Notes: generated by a model from the sequence alone, not told the origin. A stretch of DNA of 64,000 bases from Paracholeplasma morum (GCF_016907055.1 NZ_JAFBBG010000006.1:29245-93244); one strand, 5' to 3'; positions 25,247 through 35,084 are shown, numbered from the stretch's first letter. Numbers and translations: made by a program.

Positions 25247-26947
25247 ATGAGTAAGAACGCGCTTTTAAATGATGGCGACATCGGTATTTTTGCGCTTGGC
25301 GGATTAGGCGAAGTCGGCAAAAATACATACGTATATGAAATTGAAGATAAGATTTTTTTAGTGGATGCAGGTATTTTATTCCCTGACAATTCACTTTTAG
25401 GGATAGATTATGTTATTCCTGACTACACATACCTAGTCGAAAACCAAGATAGAATTGTTGGGTTATTCATTACCCATGGTCATGAGGATCACATTGGGGG
25501 CATTCCCTATCTTTTAAAACAGGTTAAAATACCTAAGATTTATGCTGCAGGAATCGCGGTTGATTTTATTGAGCATAAACTATTAGAAACCAAAGACATT
25601 AAAAAACCTAGAATTATCGAGTATAAGAGCCACCATACATACACATTCGGGACGACAGAAATATCTTTCGTTAGATTGAACCATTCAATTCCTGATATGT
25701 TTGGGATTGCTTTTAGAACTAAACAAGGAGTTTTATTCCATACTGGTGACTTTAAGATTGACTATACACCAGTAGGTCCAGCTGCTGAATATGAAAAACT
25801 AGCTAGTCTTGGTAACGAAGGTGTATTATGCTTATTATCAGATTCTACCAATGCTGAACGTGATGGATTAACCCCATCAGAACGTACAGTAGGTACAGCA
25901 ATCAGCGAAATATTCTCAAAACTAAGTGGACGAATCATTATTGCTACTTTCGCATCCAATATGTATCGTATGCAACAAATCGTTGAAGCCTCTTATAAAA
26001 ATGGTCGAAAACTTGCAGTGTTTGGTCGTTCAATGGAACGCGCAATGGAAATTGGTCAACAAACTGGTTATATCCGAGCGCCAAAAGGAACGATTGTCAG
26101 TGGCGATGAAATCAATCAATACAAAGCGGATGAAGTCACGATATTATGTACTGGTTCTCAAGGGGAACCCCTTGCTGCGCTAAGTAGAATTGCAAATGGT
26201 ACCCACCGTCAAATTAAAACCCAATCTGGTGATACAGTTATCTTCTCAAGTTCTCCAATTCCTGGAAACCAAGAATCCGTTAACCGTACCATTGATCAAC
26301 TCTATAGACGTGACGTCAACGTCATTGTTAACGGTCCTGTTGCAGACACACATACTTCTGGTCACGGAAATAAACCCGACTTACAGTTGATGTTATCATT
26401 AATTAGGCCTAAGTTCTTCATCCCAATTCATGGTGAACACCGTATGTTAAAACACCACAAAGAAATCGCAGTCGAACTTGGTGTTGAAAGAGACAACGTG
26501 TTAATCATGGATAATGGCGATGTAGCAGCCGTTAATGCAACAGAAATCAGATTAGCAGGTAGAGTCCAAGCCGGAGACATCTATATTGATGGTACCGGTA
26601 TTGGTGATATTGGCAGCGCAATCATCAAAGAACGTAAGATGCTTTCAGAAGATGGTTTATTATCCATTATTCTTACCATTGATCCAGTCAACCGTAAATT
26701 GCTTACTGAACCAACTGTGATATCCCGTGGATTTATTTATATGAAAGGCAATGAAGCCATCACAAATGGCATTGGTCAAAAAGCGAAAGAAATACTACTT
26801 TACGAGTTTGAAAAGAAACTATTCAGTGAACATCAGTTTAAACAACTTCTAACGGATCAAATCACTGATTATGTAAAACAGATTACACAGAGAAAACCAA
26901 TGGTCATTCCTGTGTTGATGTCCCTAACTCAAAAACCCGTTGAATAA
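25247..26947 (+). CDS. rnj: Ribonuclease J
   Basis: Metallo-beta-lactamase/beta-CASP nuclease with endonuclease and 5'-3' exonuclease activity, central to mRNA decay and rRNA maturation. The 566 residues show the zinc motif HGHEDHIGG (about 75-83), HTGDFKID, the beta-CASP region IIATFASNMYRMQQI and IHGEHRMLKHH, plus the C-terminal domain. The start ATG has GAGGAGG 6-7 bases upstream. It is a single gene with its own terminator. Only one RNase J is in the window; whether a second paralogue exists elsewhere is unknown. Confidence 0.95.
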   Translation: MSKNALLNDGDIGIFALGGLGEVGKNTYVYEIEDKIFLVDAGILFPDNSLLGIDYVIPDYTYLVENQDRIVGLFITHGHEDHIGGIPYLLKQVKIPKIYAAGIAVDFIEHKLLETKDIKKPRIIEYKSHHTYTFGTTEISFVRLNHSIPDMFGIAFRTKQGVLFHTGDFKIDYTPVGPAAEYEKLASLGNEGVLCLLSDSTNAERDGLTPSERTVGTAISEIFSKLSGRIIIATFASNMYRMQQIVEASYKNGRKLAVFGRSMERAMEIGQQTGYIRAPKGTIVSGDEINQYKADEVTILCTGSQGEPLAALSRIANGTHRQIKTQSGDTVIFSSSPIPGNQESVNRTIDQLYRRDVNVIVNGPVADTHTSGHGNKPDLQLMLSLIRPKFFIPIHGEHRMLKHHKEIAVELGVERDNVLIMDNGDVAAVNATEIRLAGRVQAGDIYIDGTGIGDIGSAIIKERKMLSEDGLLSIILTIDPVNRKLLTEPTVISRGFIYMKGNEAITNGIGQKAKEILLYEFEKKLFSEHQFKQLLTDQITDYVKQITQRKPMVIPVLMSLTQKPVE

Positions 26948-26953
26948 CTCACT

Positions 26954-26982
26954 AATCGTTTGGAAATCCAAACGATTTTTTT
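26954..26982 (+). terminator. Intrinsic terminator of rnj
   Basis: Perfect stem AATCGTTTGG/CCAAACGATT with an AAAT loop, followed by TTTTT, 7 bases after the rnj stop. Confidence 0.9.
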
Positions 26983-27000
26983 ATGCCATAATAACAAAAA

Positions 27001-27024
27001 AAAGTGATTCTCAGGAATCACTTT
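27001..27024 (-). terminator. Intrinsic terminator after the methyltransferase gene
   Basis: Minus-strand stem AAAGTGATTC/GAATCACTTT followed by a T-run, 14 bases after the methyltransferase stop. It ends the exonuclease-methyltransferase (possibly uvrC-led) transcript. Confidence 0.85.
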
Positions 27025-27037
27025 TATCATATTTTAG

Positions 27038-27742
27038 TTATTTTTTTGCAGTTACGACATAGGTAATGTCTTCTTTTAAATCGAATGAGTTGTGAGAGAA
27101 TCCCCCAACCGTATTCACTTCACTGAACCCTACTTTTTGTAAGAATCCAATTAAGGTTTGGTGTTTTAGAGGCAATAAAAGCGTCTCATCCACAAATACT
27201 CTTAAACCGTCTGTTAATCTTGTTTTAAAGTGGATTTTACTGCCATCATACTCATAATTACGATAAAAAGAGTATTGTTCATTGGTTACAGTAGATAACC
27301 CAGGAAGTTTCTTCTCCAAAATAAGGTCATAGTTAATTACTTGAATGACAACCGTTCCACCTTTTTTAAGAGCACGGTACATTTTCATAACTGCTTCTAG
27401 GACTTCTACTTCTGTATTCAAGTGAACCAACGAGTTTCCAATGCATATAATGCCTTCATAGGTATCATATGAAGAAAGGTTTAGCATATCATCTACTTGA
27501 AAGTCAACTTTGACCGATTCTCTAAAGGCTTTATCTTTGGCATATTCAATCATCGAAGTTGAAATATCGATGCCGGTTACTTCATACCCTAAATGCGCTA
27601 GAGAAACAGAATACTCACCAGAACCACAGGCCAAATCAAGGATTTTACCTTTTTTGAACTGGTTTTCTAAGAACTCAATAATCTTAGGGTTTCTTGGAAA
27701 TATTTTATCGTAGTATGCTGCGAAATTATTATATAGACTCAT
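27038..27742 (-). CDS. Class I SAM-dependent methyltransferase
   Basis: A 234-residue Rossmann-fold methyltransferase with the SAM-binding motif ILDLACGSGEYSVSLAHLG (about residues 33-51), then the acidic GIDIS and the QVDDML motif. The C-terminal half has small beta strands typical of the Methyltransf_25 type. Substrate not recognisable (small molecule likely). It starts one base after the stop of the exonuclease gene and is the end of the uvrC cluster. Confidence 0.85.
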   Translation of the reverse strand: MSLYNNFAAYYDKIFPRNPKIIEFLENQFKKGKILDLACGSGEYSVSLAHLGYEVTGIDISTSMIEYAKDKAFRESVKVDFQVDDMLNLSSYDTYEGIICIGNSLVHLNTEVEVLEAVMKMYRALKKGGTVVIQVINYDLILEKKLPGLSTVTNEQYSFYRNYEYDGSKIHFKTRLTDGLRVFVDETLLLPLKHQTLIGFLQKVGFSEVNTVGGFSHNSFDLKEDITYVVTAKK

Positions 27743-27743
27743 T

Positions 27744-28586
27744 TTACATGACCTCTTTCATTTGTAGAATTAGCGCATCGAAAACATATTTTGTAACCAT
27801 GGCATCATCTAAAGCATCATGGCTTTGATCATAAGCTTTGTTGTAGTAAAGTTCATAGGCTTTGAATAACCCTAAATCATCTGATAGGTTGTAGTAGTTC
27901 TTGTGAATTTGCAATAAGTTTATAAACATATCGTCAAATGTGATCGGATCAACCCCATTAATTTTATACGACGCTTTTAAGGCAATCATATCATTTTTTC
28001 CCCAGACAACGATCTTTGGATTATACATATCTATAATACCACGTAATCTCGTATAAAAGTGCACATAATCTAAAGCTTTTTCATAATAGGAGTCCGTGAT
28101 TTGTAAGAACTTAACCGTCCTTGGGCTAATCTTAGGATACTTAGTTGGTTTGATGAATATCGAATCCTGTTCAATGATTTGTCCACTTCTATCTCTCAAA
28201 ATAAAGCCTGCTTGAATGACCTCCGCTTCAAAAGGACCTTTAAAATACGGTGGCATCGTCATTTCCAAATCTAAAAACAGTAAGTAATCAAATCCATCAA
28301 GTACTTTATGCATCTGTTTTCTAATGTCTTTTAAGTCGTATAATATTTGATTCTTTCGATAAGAAGGTTTCTCAATCAAGCTAAAGTAAGCGACTTGCCA
28401 AGCATATCTATTGTCAATAATCTTTCGCTTGTTATAAAGCTCAAAAGACACAATGTGTCCTTTGTCTAAATATGCGAAATACTTCTTTGCTTGAGATTTG
28501 GTTAAATAATAAAATTCAATTTTTCCGTCAACAAGACAACTAAAGTAGCTTTGTTGATCATTAACACTAAATATGACTCTTTTCAT
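27744..28586 (-). CDS. DEDDh-type 3'-5' exonuclease family protein
   Basis: A 280-residue protein whose C-terminal two thirds (about residues 100-275) form an RNase T/DnaQ-like exonuclease domain: Exo I LFLDLEMTMPPYF, Exo II WGKNDMIAL, Exo III SHDALDDAMVTKYV, giving the DEDD and His set. The N-terminal about 90 residues are not recognised and may bind substrate. The start overlaps the uvrC stop by 20 bases, suggesting coupling with a DNA repair gene. Whether it acts on DNA or RNA is unknown (KapD-like proteins are the closest recalled group). Confidence 0.82.
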   Translation of the reverse strand: MKRVIFSVNDQQSYFSCLVDGKIEFYYLTKSQAKKYFAYLDKGHIVSFELYNKRKIIDNRYAWQVAYFSLIEKPSYRKNQILYDLKDIRKQMHKVLDGFDYLLFLDLEMTMPPYFKGPFEAEVIQAGFILRDRSGQIIEQDSIFIKPTKYPKISPRTVKFLQITDSYYEKALDYVHFYTRLRGIIDMYNPKIVVWGKNDMIALKASYKINGVDPITFDDMFINLLQIHKNYYNLSDDLGLFKAYELYYNKAYDQSHDALDDAMVTKYVFDALILQMKEVM

Positions 28587-30357
28587 CTGGTTCTTCTCTT
28601 TCTAAAGATGCCAAGTGCTTCAGGACTTTTTCTCTTAATGTTTCATTAATGCCAATCGATTGATAAGCTTCAATTGAACCTTGTTTCATATCATCGATGG
28701 TTACAAATTTTTCTAATATGGCCAGTTTCCTTTTTTCTCCGATACCCATAATACCGTCAAGATAAGATCTAACCAGTGTTTTGGATCGGGTTTGCTTATG
28801 AAACGTAATCGCAAATCTATGGACTTCTTCACTCATTTTTCCTAAGTAACTGTATAAGTAACTTGACCTGTCTATAGGATATTCTTGTTGATTATAAATG
28901 ATGGCTTCTAGTTGGTGTTTGTCGTTCTTCTTTAGACCAATTAAGTGTGTAGTTATTCCTAAAGAATCCAATACCTCTTTAGCAACATTAACTTGACCTT
29001 TACCACCATCGATAATGATCATATCTGCAAGTTCCAGTCCTTCTAATAAAACTTTTTGATACCTACGATAGACAACTTCACGAATAGCCCCATAATCATC
29101 CATCTTAGTAGTGTTCTTTAAATGGTATTTTCTATATTCTTTTTTAGATGGTTTTCCATCTCTAAACACAACCATTGCCGATACACTGTCTGCACCAAAC
29201 AAATGGGCGTTATCAAATATCTCAATGTGGCTAATATCCGCAACACCTAATAGTTTCTCAAAAGCATCTAAAGCTTCTTGTTGTTTTTGAGTTTGAAGTT
29301 TATTTAGATATCTATAATTCTCGAAATCGTATTTCGCATTTTTAAATGCCATATCGATCAATTGTTTTTTATCGCCAATCTTTGGGATGGTTGCGTGTTT
29401 ACCAAACATTAACTCAATGTCTTCTTGTAAGAAAAGATTAGAAAATAAGAGTTCATCTGGTTCGATGGATTTATCTTCATAATACTGCAAAATATAGTTA
29501 TTAACAGCATCACTAATTGAACCTACATAACTAAAGATATCGCTTTTAATATCGATAATCTTCCCACTTCTCATCTTAAGGATTTGAACTGAAACGTCTT
29601 CATGGTCGCCAAAATAAGCGATAAAATCTCTGTCCTTGTAATCATTTAGACTCATCAACTGTTTTTCGGTAGTATGTTCAATCGACTCAATCATTTCTTT
29701 GTATTCTTGAGCCTTTTCAAAATGAAGGGCATCTGCAGCTTTATACATCTCGTTTTTCAATTCTGAAAGGACATTTTTGGTATCGCCTTTTAAGAATGCC
29801 GATATTTCATTGATGATTGGTTTATAGTCGATTGCTTCTTTTTTAATACATGGTGCCAAGCATTGATTCATATGATAATAAAGACATGCCTTCTTTGGAA
29901 GTGTCTCGCATTTTCGCAACGGGTATATTTTATTAAGGAGTTTTACGGTATCTCTTGCTTTATAGACAGAGGGATATGGTCCAAATCGTTTACCCTTTTT
30001 ATTGGTAGATTCTCGTTCTACAATCAATCTAGGGTCTTTTTCGTCGGTAATTGTAATGAATGGATACGTCGCATCATCGGTTAGTTTGATATTGTATTTG
30101 GGTAAGTTCTCTTTAATTAAATGCAGTTCTAATATTAAAGATTCTCGTTCAGTATTCGTTTGAACAAAATTAAAATCGGCTATTTCTTGAACTAGCCGTG
30201 TTGTTTTGGCATTATGTGAGCCAGTAAAATAACTTTTGACTCTGTTTTTTAAGTTTTTAGCTTTCCCCACATATATAATCGTCCCAGCACTATTTAACAT
30301 CAAATAACAGCCAGGAGAATCAGGCAGTGTTTTTAGTTTTTCATGAAGACTATTCAC
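28567..30357 (-). CDS. uvrC: Excinuclease ABC subunit C
   Basis: Makes the dual incisions of nucleotide excision repair with UvrA and UvrB. The protein of about 596 residues has an N-terminal GIY-YIG domain (TIIYVGKAKNLKNRVKSY), four cysteines (CETLPKKACLYYHMNQCLAPC), a UVR segment (ALHFEKAQEYKEMIESIE) and an RNase H-like domain (IEIFDNAHLFGADSVSAMVVF and IDGGKGQVNVA). Two helix-hairpin-helices close the protein. The open frame starts at 30366, but that GTG lies within the AGAGG ribosome binding site, so the GTG at 30357, eight bases after AGAGG, is preferred. The exonuclease gene overlaps its end. Confidence 0.95.
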   Translation of the reverse strand: MNSLHEKLKTLPDSPGCYLMLNSAGTIIYVGKAKNLKNRVKSYFTGSHNAKTTRLVQEIADFNFVQTNTERESLILELHLIKENLPKYNIKLTDDATYPFITITDEKDPRLIVERESTNKKGKRFGPYPSVYKARDTVKLLNKIYPLRKCETLPKKACLYYHMNQCLAPCIKKEAIDYKPIINEISAFLKGDTKNVLSELKNEMYKAADALHFEKAQEYKEMIESIEHTTEKQLMSLNDYKDRDFIAYFGDHEDVSVQILKMRSGKIIDIKSDIFSYVGSISDAVNNYILQYYEDKSIEPDELLFSNLFLQEDIELMFGKHATIPKIGDKKQLIDMAFKNAKYDFENYRYLNKLQTQKQQEALDAFEKLLGVADISHIEIFDNAHLFGADSVSAMVVFRDGKPSKKEYRKYHLKNTTKMDDYGAIREVVYRRYQKVLLEGLELADMIIIDGGKGQVNVAKEVLDSLGITTHLIGLKKNDKHQLEAIIYNQQEYPIDRSSYLYSYLGKMSEEVHRFAITFHKQTRSKTLVRSYLDGIMGIGEKRKLAILEKFVTIDDMKQGSIEAYQSIGINETLREKVLKHLASLEREEPDEKSHI

Positions 30358-30399
30358 ACACGACACCTCTACTTGTCTATTTTAACATATAAAAAAAGA

Positions 30400-30424
30400 A
30401 AAGTAGAAGTTACTCTTCTACTTT
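30400..30424 (-). terminator. Intrinsic terminator of gmk-rpoZ, with the rpoZ stop inside its loop
   Basis: Perfect 10-bp stem AAAGTAGAAG/CTTCTACTTT on the minus strand, followed by TCTTTTTTT. The rpoZ stop codon (30410-30412) lies in the loop, so the last codons of the gene form the upstream arm. Confidence 0.85.
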
Positions 30425-30637
30425 TTCAAGGAATTCTACTTGGATTTTGTCTTGTAAAACTTCTTCAAGTGCAATACCTACTGGTTTTTTGCATAATGCA
30501 TCTTCCAACGAGGTGCCTTCAGCTTGAATTGACTTCGCTCTTTTAGCAGCAACATAAGCTAGTTTGTATTTGGAATCGATTTTTTCCAAAAGTTGGTCAA
30601 TGGATGGGTATCTCATACCGTCTTTTTGATAATTCAT
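30410..30637 (-). CDS. rpoZ: RNA polymerase omega subunit
   Basis: Small subunit that assists assembly of the beta' subunit. It has 75 residues, with the typical MRYPSIDQLLEKIDSKYKLAYVAAKRA beginning shortly after the start (shown here only in part as YPSIDQLLEKIDSKYKLAY), and GIALEEVLQDKI near the end. It lies 2 bases after gmk, the conserved gmk-rpoZ order. GGAGGA precedes the ATG. Confidence 0.95.
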   Translation of the reverse strand: MNYQKDGMRYPSIDQLLEKIDSKYKLAYVAAKRAKSIQAEGTSLEDALCKKPVGIALEEVLQDKIQVEFLEKVEE

Positions 30638-30639
30638 TT

Positions 30640-31260
30640 TTAGTCCTCCTTAACCATCTTCATATATCTATGAATGGTTCTTTCCGTTTTCGCATGTTCA
30701 GCACGGATAATCGCCATGATTCTGTCAGCGGCATTATTGACATCATCATTAACAACAATGTAGTCATATTTATGTGCCAACATAAACTCTCTATCTGCTT
30801 TTTCCATGCGTTTTTTTATCATTTCGGGCGTATCTGTTCCACGTTTAATCAAACGTTCGTAAAGTGCCTTTTTTCCAGGCGGAACAATGAAAATAAATAC
30901 TGCGTCTTTAGCTTTTTCTCTTACCTGAAGTGCGCCTTCTACTTCTATTTCAAGAACGACCTCTTTGCCATTCTCTAATTGCTCTTCCACTTTGTCCAGT
31001 GGCGTCCCATAATAATTACCTACAAACTCTGCCCACTCTAAAAACTTGTTCTCACTGATGCGTTTCAAGAATTCTTCTTTTGAAACAAAATAGTAATCAA
31101 CCCCATCGACTTCACCAGGTCTTGGTGCACGAGTGGTCATTGATACGGAATAAATTAAATCATGGTTTGGCATGTCAAATAATGCTTTGCGGACGGTTCC
31201 TTTACCGACTCCTGAAGGTCCGGAAATTACAATTAGTAATCCACGATCGTTTAATTTCAT
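30640..31260 (-). CDS. gmk: Guanylate kinase
   Basis: Phosphorylates GMP to GDP, part of GTP and (p)ppGpp supply. The 206 residues have the P-loop SGPSGVGKGTVRKAL (about 12-26), the GMP-binding SMTTRAPRPGEVDGVDYYFV and the lid region ERLIKRGTDTPEMIKKRM. It is first of gmk-rpoZ, divergent from rqcH. The 149-base gap upstream contains no recognised element other than AT-rich promoter-like sequence. Confidence 0.96.
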   Translation of the reverse strand: MKLNDRGLLIVISGPSGVGKGTVRKALFDMPNHDLIYSVSMTTRAPRPGEVDGVDYYFVSKEEFLKRISENKFLEWAEFVGNYYGTPLDKVEEQLENGKEVVLEIEVEGALQVREKAKDAVFIFIVPPGKKALYERLIKRGTDTPEMIKKRMEKADREFMLAHKYDYIVVNDDVNNAADRIMAIIRAEHAKTERTIHRYMKMVKED

Positions 31261-31409
31261 ACGTTCACCCCTTCTTTTGCATTATATTGTAAGTAATTAT
31301 ACCCCAAAAAAAGGTAATAGTAAAGCCAAAACCCACTAAAAAGCGTATAAATCCGTTTACATTTTAGCACATTATCTATGGATATGATATACTATTTGAT
31401 GGTGATCAT

Positions 31410-32963
31410 ATGGCATTAGATGGTTTTTTCATTCACCACTTGGCGAATGAACTTAATACTGAACTAAAAAACGTTAGAATTAAAAAAATACGTCAACCTT
31501 ATAAAGACGTTTTTACTTTTGAGTTTTTCAGAAAAGGTTCATTCTACTTAAGGTTCAATCTAAATCCTAATTTCCCACACGTGAGAATCACTGCTGAAGA
31601 TCTGCCTTTTGATGAAAAAAGTAACCTTTTAAATGCGTTAAGAAAACATATTGAAGATGCGCTTCTGCTATCGGTGGAGCAACACCTACAAGATAGAGTC
31701 TTGATATTCTCTTTCCAAAAATTCGACCAGATATTTGGGTATACCAACTATAAAGTGATTTTTGAAGCAATGGGTAGAACGACAAACTTAATTCTTCTCA
31801 AAGATAACATCATTTTAGATGCTCACTATAAGCAATTTTCAAGTGATAAACGAAGTGTGCTTATCAATCAACCTTTTGAATTCTTCACCATCGATAAAAA
31901 AGAAATTGATAAAGACTCTCTAGACCTATTAAAAACATGTGATTCCCCAAAAGAAATCATGGATACTTTTATGGGTATATCGCTTCAGACTGCCACTTTC
32001 ATCTATCAGAATAAGGCTTTAAATCCCTATTCAATCCTTAAGAATCCAACGTTATATCAATCATCCAAAAAACTATTTAGCCCTGTCGATATCAATCTAG
32101 ATTATCCAAAGATACACTTTGAAACGTTATCTCAATTGCTTTCACAAATTGATCAAAAAGAATCTCCAAAAGACACTCAGCTTAAAGGGGTTTTGGCGAA
32201 AGAAATCAAACGACTTGAAACAAAATCTCTTCATCTTAATGCTGATTTAGAGATGAACTTAAACTATGAAAAATATAAAGAAATGGCCGATGCCATATAC
32301 ATGAGTGGTCTAGACTTAAATGAGAAATTAAGTACGCTCAACGATCTTAAACTAGACTCACAAAAAACCCTTAATGATAACGCACAAGGTTTCTATAAGC
32401 TTTATCATAAGGCTAAAAAGGCAATCCGTCCGATAGAAAACCAAATTGAACTTAACAATAACTTACTTAACTACTATAAAGGGTTGCTGGATGTCCTAGT
32501 TTATGCTCAGAATGATGACATTAAAGACATAAAAGACGAATTGTCAGAGACGGGTTTAATCAAACAAGCAGTTAACAAGCAAAAAAACAAGAAACCCATA
32601 AAACCTAAGATTCTCTCTTATGCATTCGATGATTTTCAGGTGTTTATAGGAAAATCCTCTTTACAAAATGAATATTTGACCCATGAATTAGGTCAAAAAG
32701 ATGACTATTGGTTTCACGTCAAACAAGGTAGTGGATCGCATGTAATTCTAAGAGGGGCTTTTCACGAAAAATCCCTTAGAACTGCAGCAATGCTTGCTGC
32801 ATATTACAGTCCTATGAGAAACTCATCTTCTATTCCTGTGGATTATACGCGCCTTAGAAACATCAAAAAAATAAAAGGCCTTCCTGGTTATAACGTGAGT
32901 TATAAGGATCAGAAGACCATCTATATTGATATTGATCTAAACCTACTAGACTTACCCTACTAA
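31410..32963 (+). CDS. rqcH: RqcH (NEMF/Rqc2 homologue), ribosome quality control factor
   Basis: Binds stalled, obstructed 50S subunits and recruits Ala-tRNA to add C-terminal alanine tails that mark the nascent chain for degradation. The 517 residues contain the NFACT-N domain (ALDGFFIHHLANEL at the start), the Asp-Arg pair D95-R96 (QHLQDRVLIF) that matches the tail-synthesis residues of Bacillus RqcH, a central coiled coil (about 260-370) and the NFACT-R region DDYWFHVKQGSGSHVILRG. Formerly annotated as fibronectin-binding protein. Its 3' end overlaps the convergent ktrB by 12 bases. Confidence 0.93.
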   Translation: MALDGFFIHHLANELNTELKNVRIKKIRQPYKDVFTFEFFRKGSFYLRFNLNPNFPHVRITAEDLPFDEKSNLLNALRKHIEDALLLSVEQHLQDRVLIFSFQKFDQIFGYTNYKVIFEAMGRTTNLILLKDNIILDAHYKQFSSDKRSVLINQPFEFFTIDKKEIDKDSLDLLKTCDSPKEIMDTFMGISLQTATFIYQNKALNPYSILKNPTLYQSSKKLFSPVDINLDYPKIHFETLSQLLSQIDQKESPKDTQLKGVLAKEIKRLETKSLHLNADLEMNLNYEKYKEMADAIYMSGLDLNEKLSTLNDLKLDSQKTLNDNAQGFYKLYHKAKKAIRPIENQIELNNNLLNYYKGLLDVLVYAQNDDIKDIKDELSETGLIKQAVNKQKNKKPIKPKILSYAFDDFQVFIGKSSLQNEYLTHELGQKDDYWFHVKQGSGSHVILRGAFHEKSLRTAAMLAAYYSPMRNSSSIPVDYTRLRNIKKIKGLPGYNVSYKDQKTIYIDIDLNLLDLPY

Positions 32964-34334
32964 CATATCGATTTCAGCATAAGTGACGACGTTTGTCGTC
33001 TCTTTTTTATTTTCCAAGATGGCAACCGCAGTTAAAATTCCGATACGTCCAATAAACATATTGACGATGAAGATTAGTTTGGACCATACTGATAAATAAG
33101 GAATTAATCCTAACGACAACCCCGCTGTTCCGAACGCACTGGATATTTCGAATCCTACTTCCATAATTGACCATCTATTAGGTTCGATAATCGAAACCAA
33201 TAGTGTCGAAAACATCACTAGTATTATCCCTAAAGCGAAAACCATATAGGATTTTCTAACCGCAACATCTTTAATCGCTTTACCTGCAAAAAAGACTTGT
33301 TTTCTGTGTCTACCAAATGAAATTAATCCACTTGCAAGTAGGAAAAATGTCGTCATACGTATGCCACCACCGGATGAGTTTGGCGCAGCCCCAATGAACA
33401 TTAACATTGAATAAAATAGTCTGGTTGCTTCTGTCCACTTGGTGATATCTGTGTTATAAAATCCAGCACTTCTTGCACTATTGCTCATAAAGAAGACATC
33501 CAAGAATATATTGGTTAAGGATTGTCCTTTCATTGAGTTTTCATACTCCATAACGAAATAGACCAATGCTGAAATAATCCAAAATAGAAAATGCGAAGTA
33601 ACTAATAATTTGGTGATGAATGATATTTTATGTTTGGTTTTACGGATTTTCGCTTTAATCCATAGAGTAAACTCTGCTAATGGCCAAAAACCCACCCCAC
33701 CAACAAAGACAATAATCATGGTCATAACTTGTGGAAATACTTGACCCCTAAATACAACAAAACTGTTATTAGTCGGTAAGAAATCAAATCCAGCATTAGC
33801 AAACGATGAAGCTGCTAAATACAGCGCATGAAACAGTGACTCTCCAAATGAAGCGCTAAAGGGTTGAGCAATGTAGATGTATAGTGTCATTGACACAATA
33901 TAAATTGCTTGAAATGCAAAGATTGCGATTACTGCATTGGTAATTAGTTTGATGATCCCCTTAACTGAAAACTGATTTTGCTCAGCAGCAATAATATTTC
34001 GTTCTTTAATACCTATTTTCTTTCCGATGATGACCCAGTAGGAAGCCACAAGTAATATAATACCTAAACCACCAACTTGAATGATTATAATCGAAATGAC
34101 TCCACCAATTAAACTAAAGGTATCCGCTTGCGATACAGGCGATAACCCTGTTGAAGATATTTGCGATACTGCGATAAAAACCGCATCAATAAAATCCAAT
34201 TTAACACCAGGTTTTAGAGATATTGGAAGCCATAATAAAAAAGACCCTACTAAAGTAAATAAGAGATAAATCGTAAGTATGGTTCTCGCTGGCGTAACAA
34301 ATAATATTTTCTTGATTCGTTTTAAAAGTTTCAT
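32952..34334 (-). CDS. KtrB/TrkH-type potassium transporter membrane subunit
   Basis: A 460-residue ion transporter with four M1-P-M2 repeats. Selectivity-filter glycines are visible in STGLSPV, NAGFDFL, ARSAGFYNTD and FGTAGLSLG. It moves K+ (with Na+ or H+) across the membrane, normally with a cytosolic KtrA/TrkA regulator, but no such gene is adjacent, so the partner must be encoded elsewhere or be absent. AGAGG precedes the ATG by about 8 bases. It overlaps the end of rqcH tail to tail, leaving no room for terminators between them. Confidence 0.92.
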   Translation of the reverse strand: MKLLKRIKKILFVTPARTILTIYLLFTLVGSFLLWLPISLKPGVKLDFIDAVFIAVSQISSTGLSPVSQADTFSLIGGVISIIIIQVGGLGIILLVASYWVIIGKKIGIKERNIIAAEQNQFSVKGIIKLITNAVIAIFAFQAIYIVSMTLYIYIAQPFSASFGESLFHALYLAASSFANAGFDFLPTNNSFVVFRGQVFPQVMTMIIVFVGGVGFWPLAEFTLWIKAKIRKTKHKISFITKLLVTSHFLFWIISALVYFVMEYENSMKGQSLTNIFLDVFFMSNSARSAGFYNTDITKWTEATRLFYSMLMFIGAAPNSSGGGIRMTTFFLLASGLISFGRHRKQVFFAGKAIKDVAVRKSYMVFALGIILVMFSTLLVSIIEPNRWSIMEVGFEISSAFGTAGLSLGLIPYLSVWSKLIFIVNMFIGRIGILTAVAILENKKETTNVVTYAEIDMLVG

Positions 34335-34470
34335 ATAATACCTCTATCGTTGAAATTATACCACATTTTTATTATAGGTAAAAATACTCTTAATTATAAA
34401 TAAGCATATAATTTGTATAAACATGTTTCGTGGGGTAAAATGGTGGTATAGAAATAAGGAGGATTTATAC

Positions 34471-35073
34471 ATGAAATACGAATTACCTAAATTAACTTAT
34501 GCTTATGAAGCATTAGAGCCAGCAATCGATGCAAGAACTATGGAAATCCACCATACAAAGCATCATAATGCATACGTAACAAACTTGAATGCAGCACTAG
34601 AAAAACACCCTGAATTAACTACAAAACTAGAAGTTCTTCTAGCGGATTTTAACTTAATCCCTGAAGACATCCGTATGGCTGTTAGAAATAATGGTGGCGG
34701 ACATTATAACCACACATTATTCTGGGAAATCTTAACTCCAGGCGGTGCTAAAGCGCCTCAAGGTGCTTTACTAGAAGCAATCAACCATGCATTTGGTTCA
34801 TTTGAAAACTTCAAGACTTTATTCGGAAATGCAGCTAAAACTCGTTTTGGATCAGGTTGGGCTTGGTTAGTAGTTACACCTAAAGGTCTTGTGGTTACTT
34901 CAACACCAAACCAAGATACACCACTTGCTGAAGGCACACCAATCTTAGGCTTAGACGTTTGGGAACATGCTTATTACCTAAACTACCAAAACAGACGTCC
35001 AGACTATGTTGAAGCATTCTTCTCAGTTATTAACTGGGATATCGTTTCTGAAAAGTTTACAGCAGCTAAGTAA
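34471..35073 (+). CDS. sodA: Superoxide dismutase (Fe/Mn family)
   Basis: Converts superoxide to hydrogen peroxide and oxygen. The 200 residues match the family, with metal ligands expected in [13 protein letters not shown] (His27 region), [10 protein letters not shown] (second His) and [19 protein letters not shown] (Asp and His). The context around [11 protein letters not shown] looks Mn/cambialistic rather than strictly Fe type, which is inference. The frame is open back to 34423, but AAGGAGG lies before the ATG at 34471. It is a single gene with its own terminator. Confidence 0.95.
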   Translation: MKYELPKLTYAYEALEPAIDARTMEIHHTKHHNAYVTNLNAALEKHPELTTKLEVLLADFNLIPEDIRMAVRNNGGGHYNHTLFWEILTPGGAKAPQGALLEAINHAFGSFENFKTLFGNAAKTRFGSGWAWLVVTPKGLVVTSTPNQDTPLAEGTPILGLDVWEHAYYLNYQNRRPDYVEAFFSVINWDIVSEKFTAAK

Positions 35074-35084
35074 CACAAAATTGA

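Noticed and set aside
30604..30978. 124-codon plus-strand ORF opposite gmk
   Set aside because: It lies wholly antisense to the well-supported gmk gene, has no ribosome binding site or recognisable family, and its composition mirrors gmk codons.
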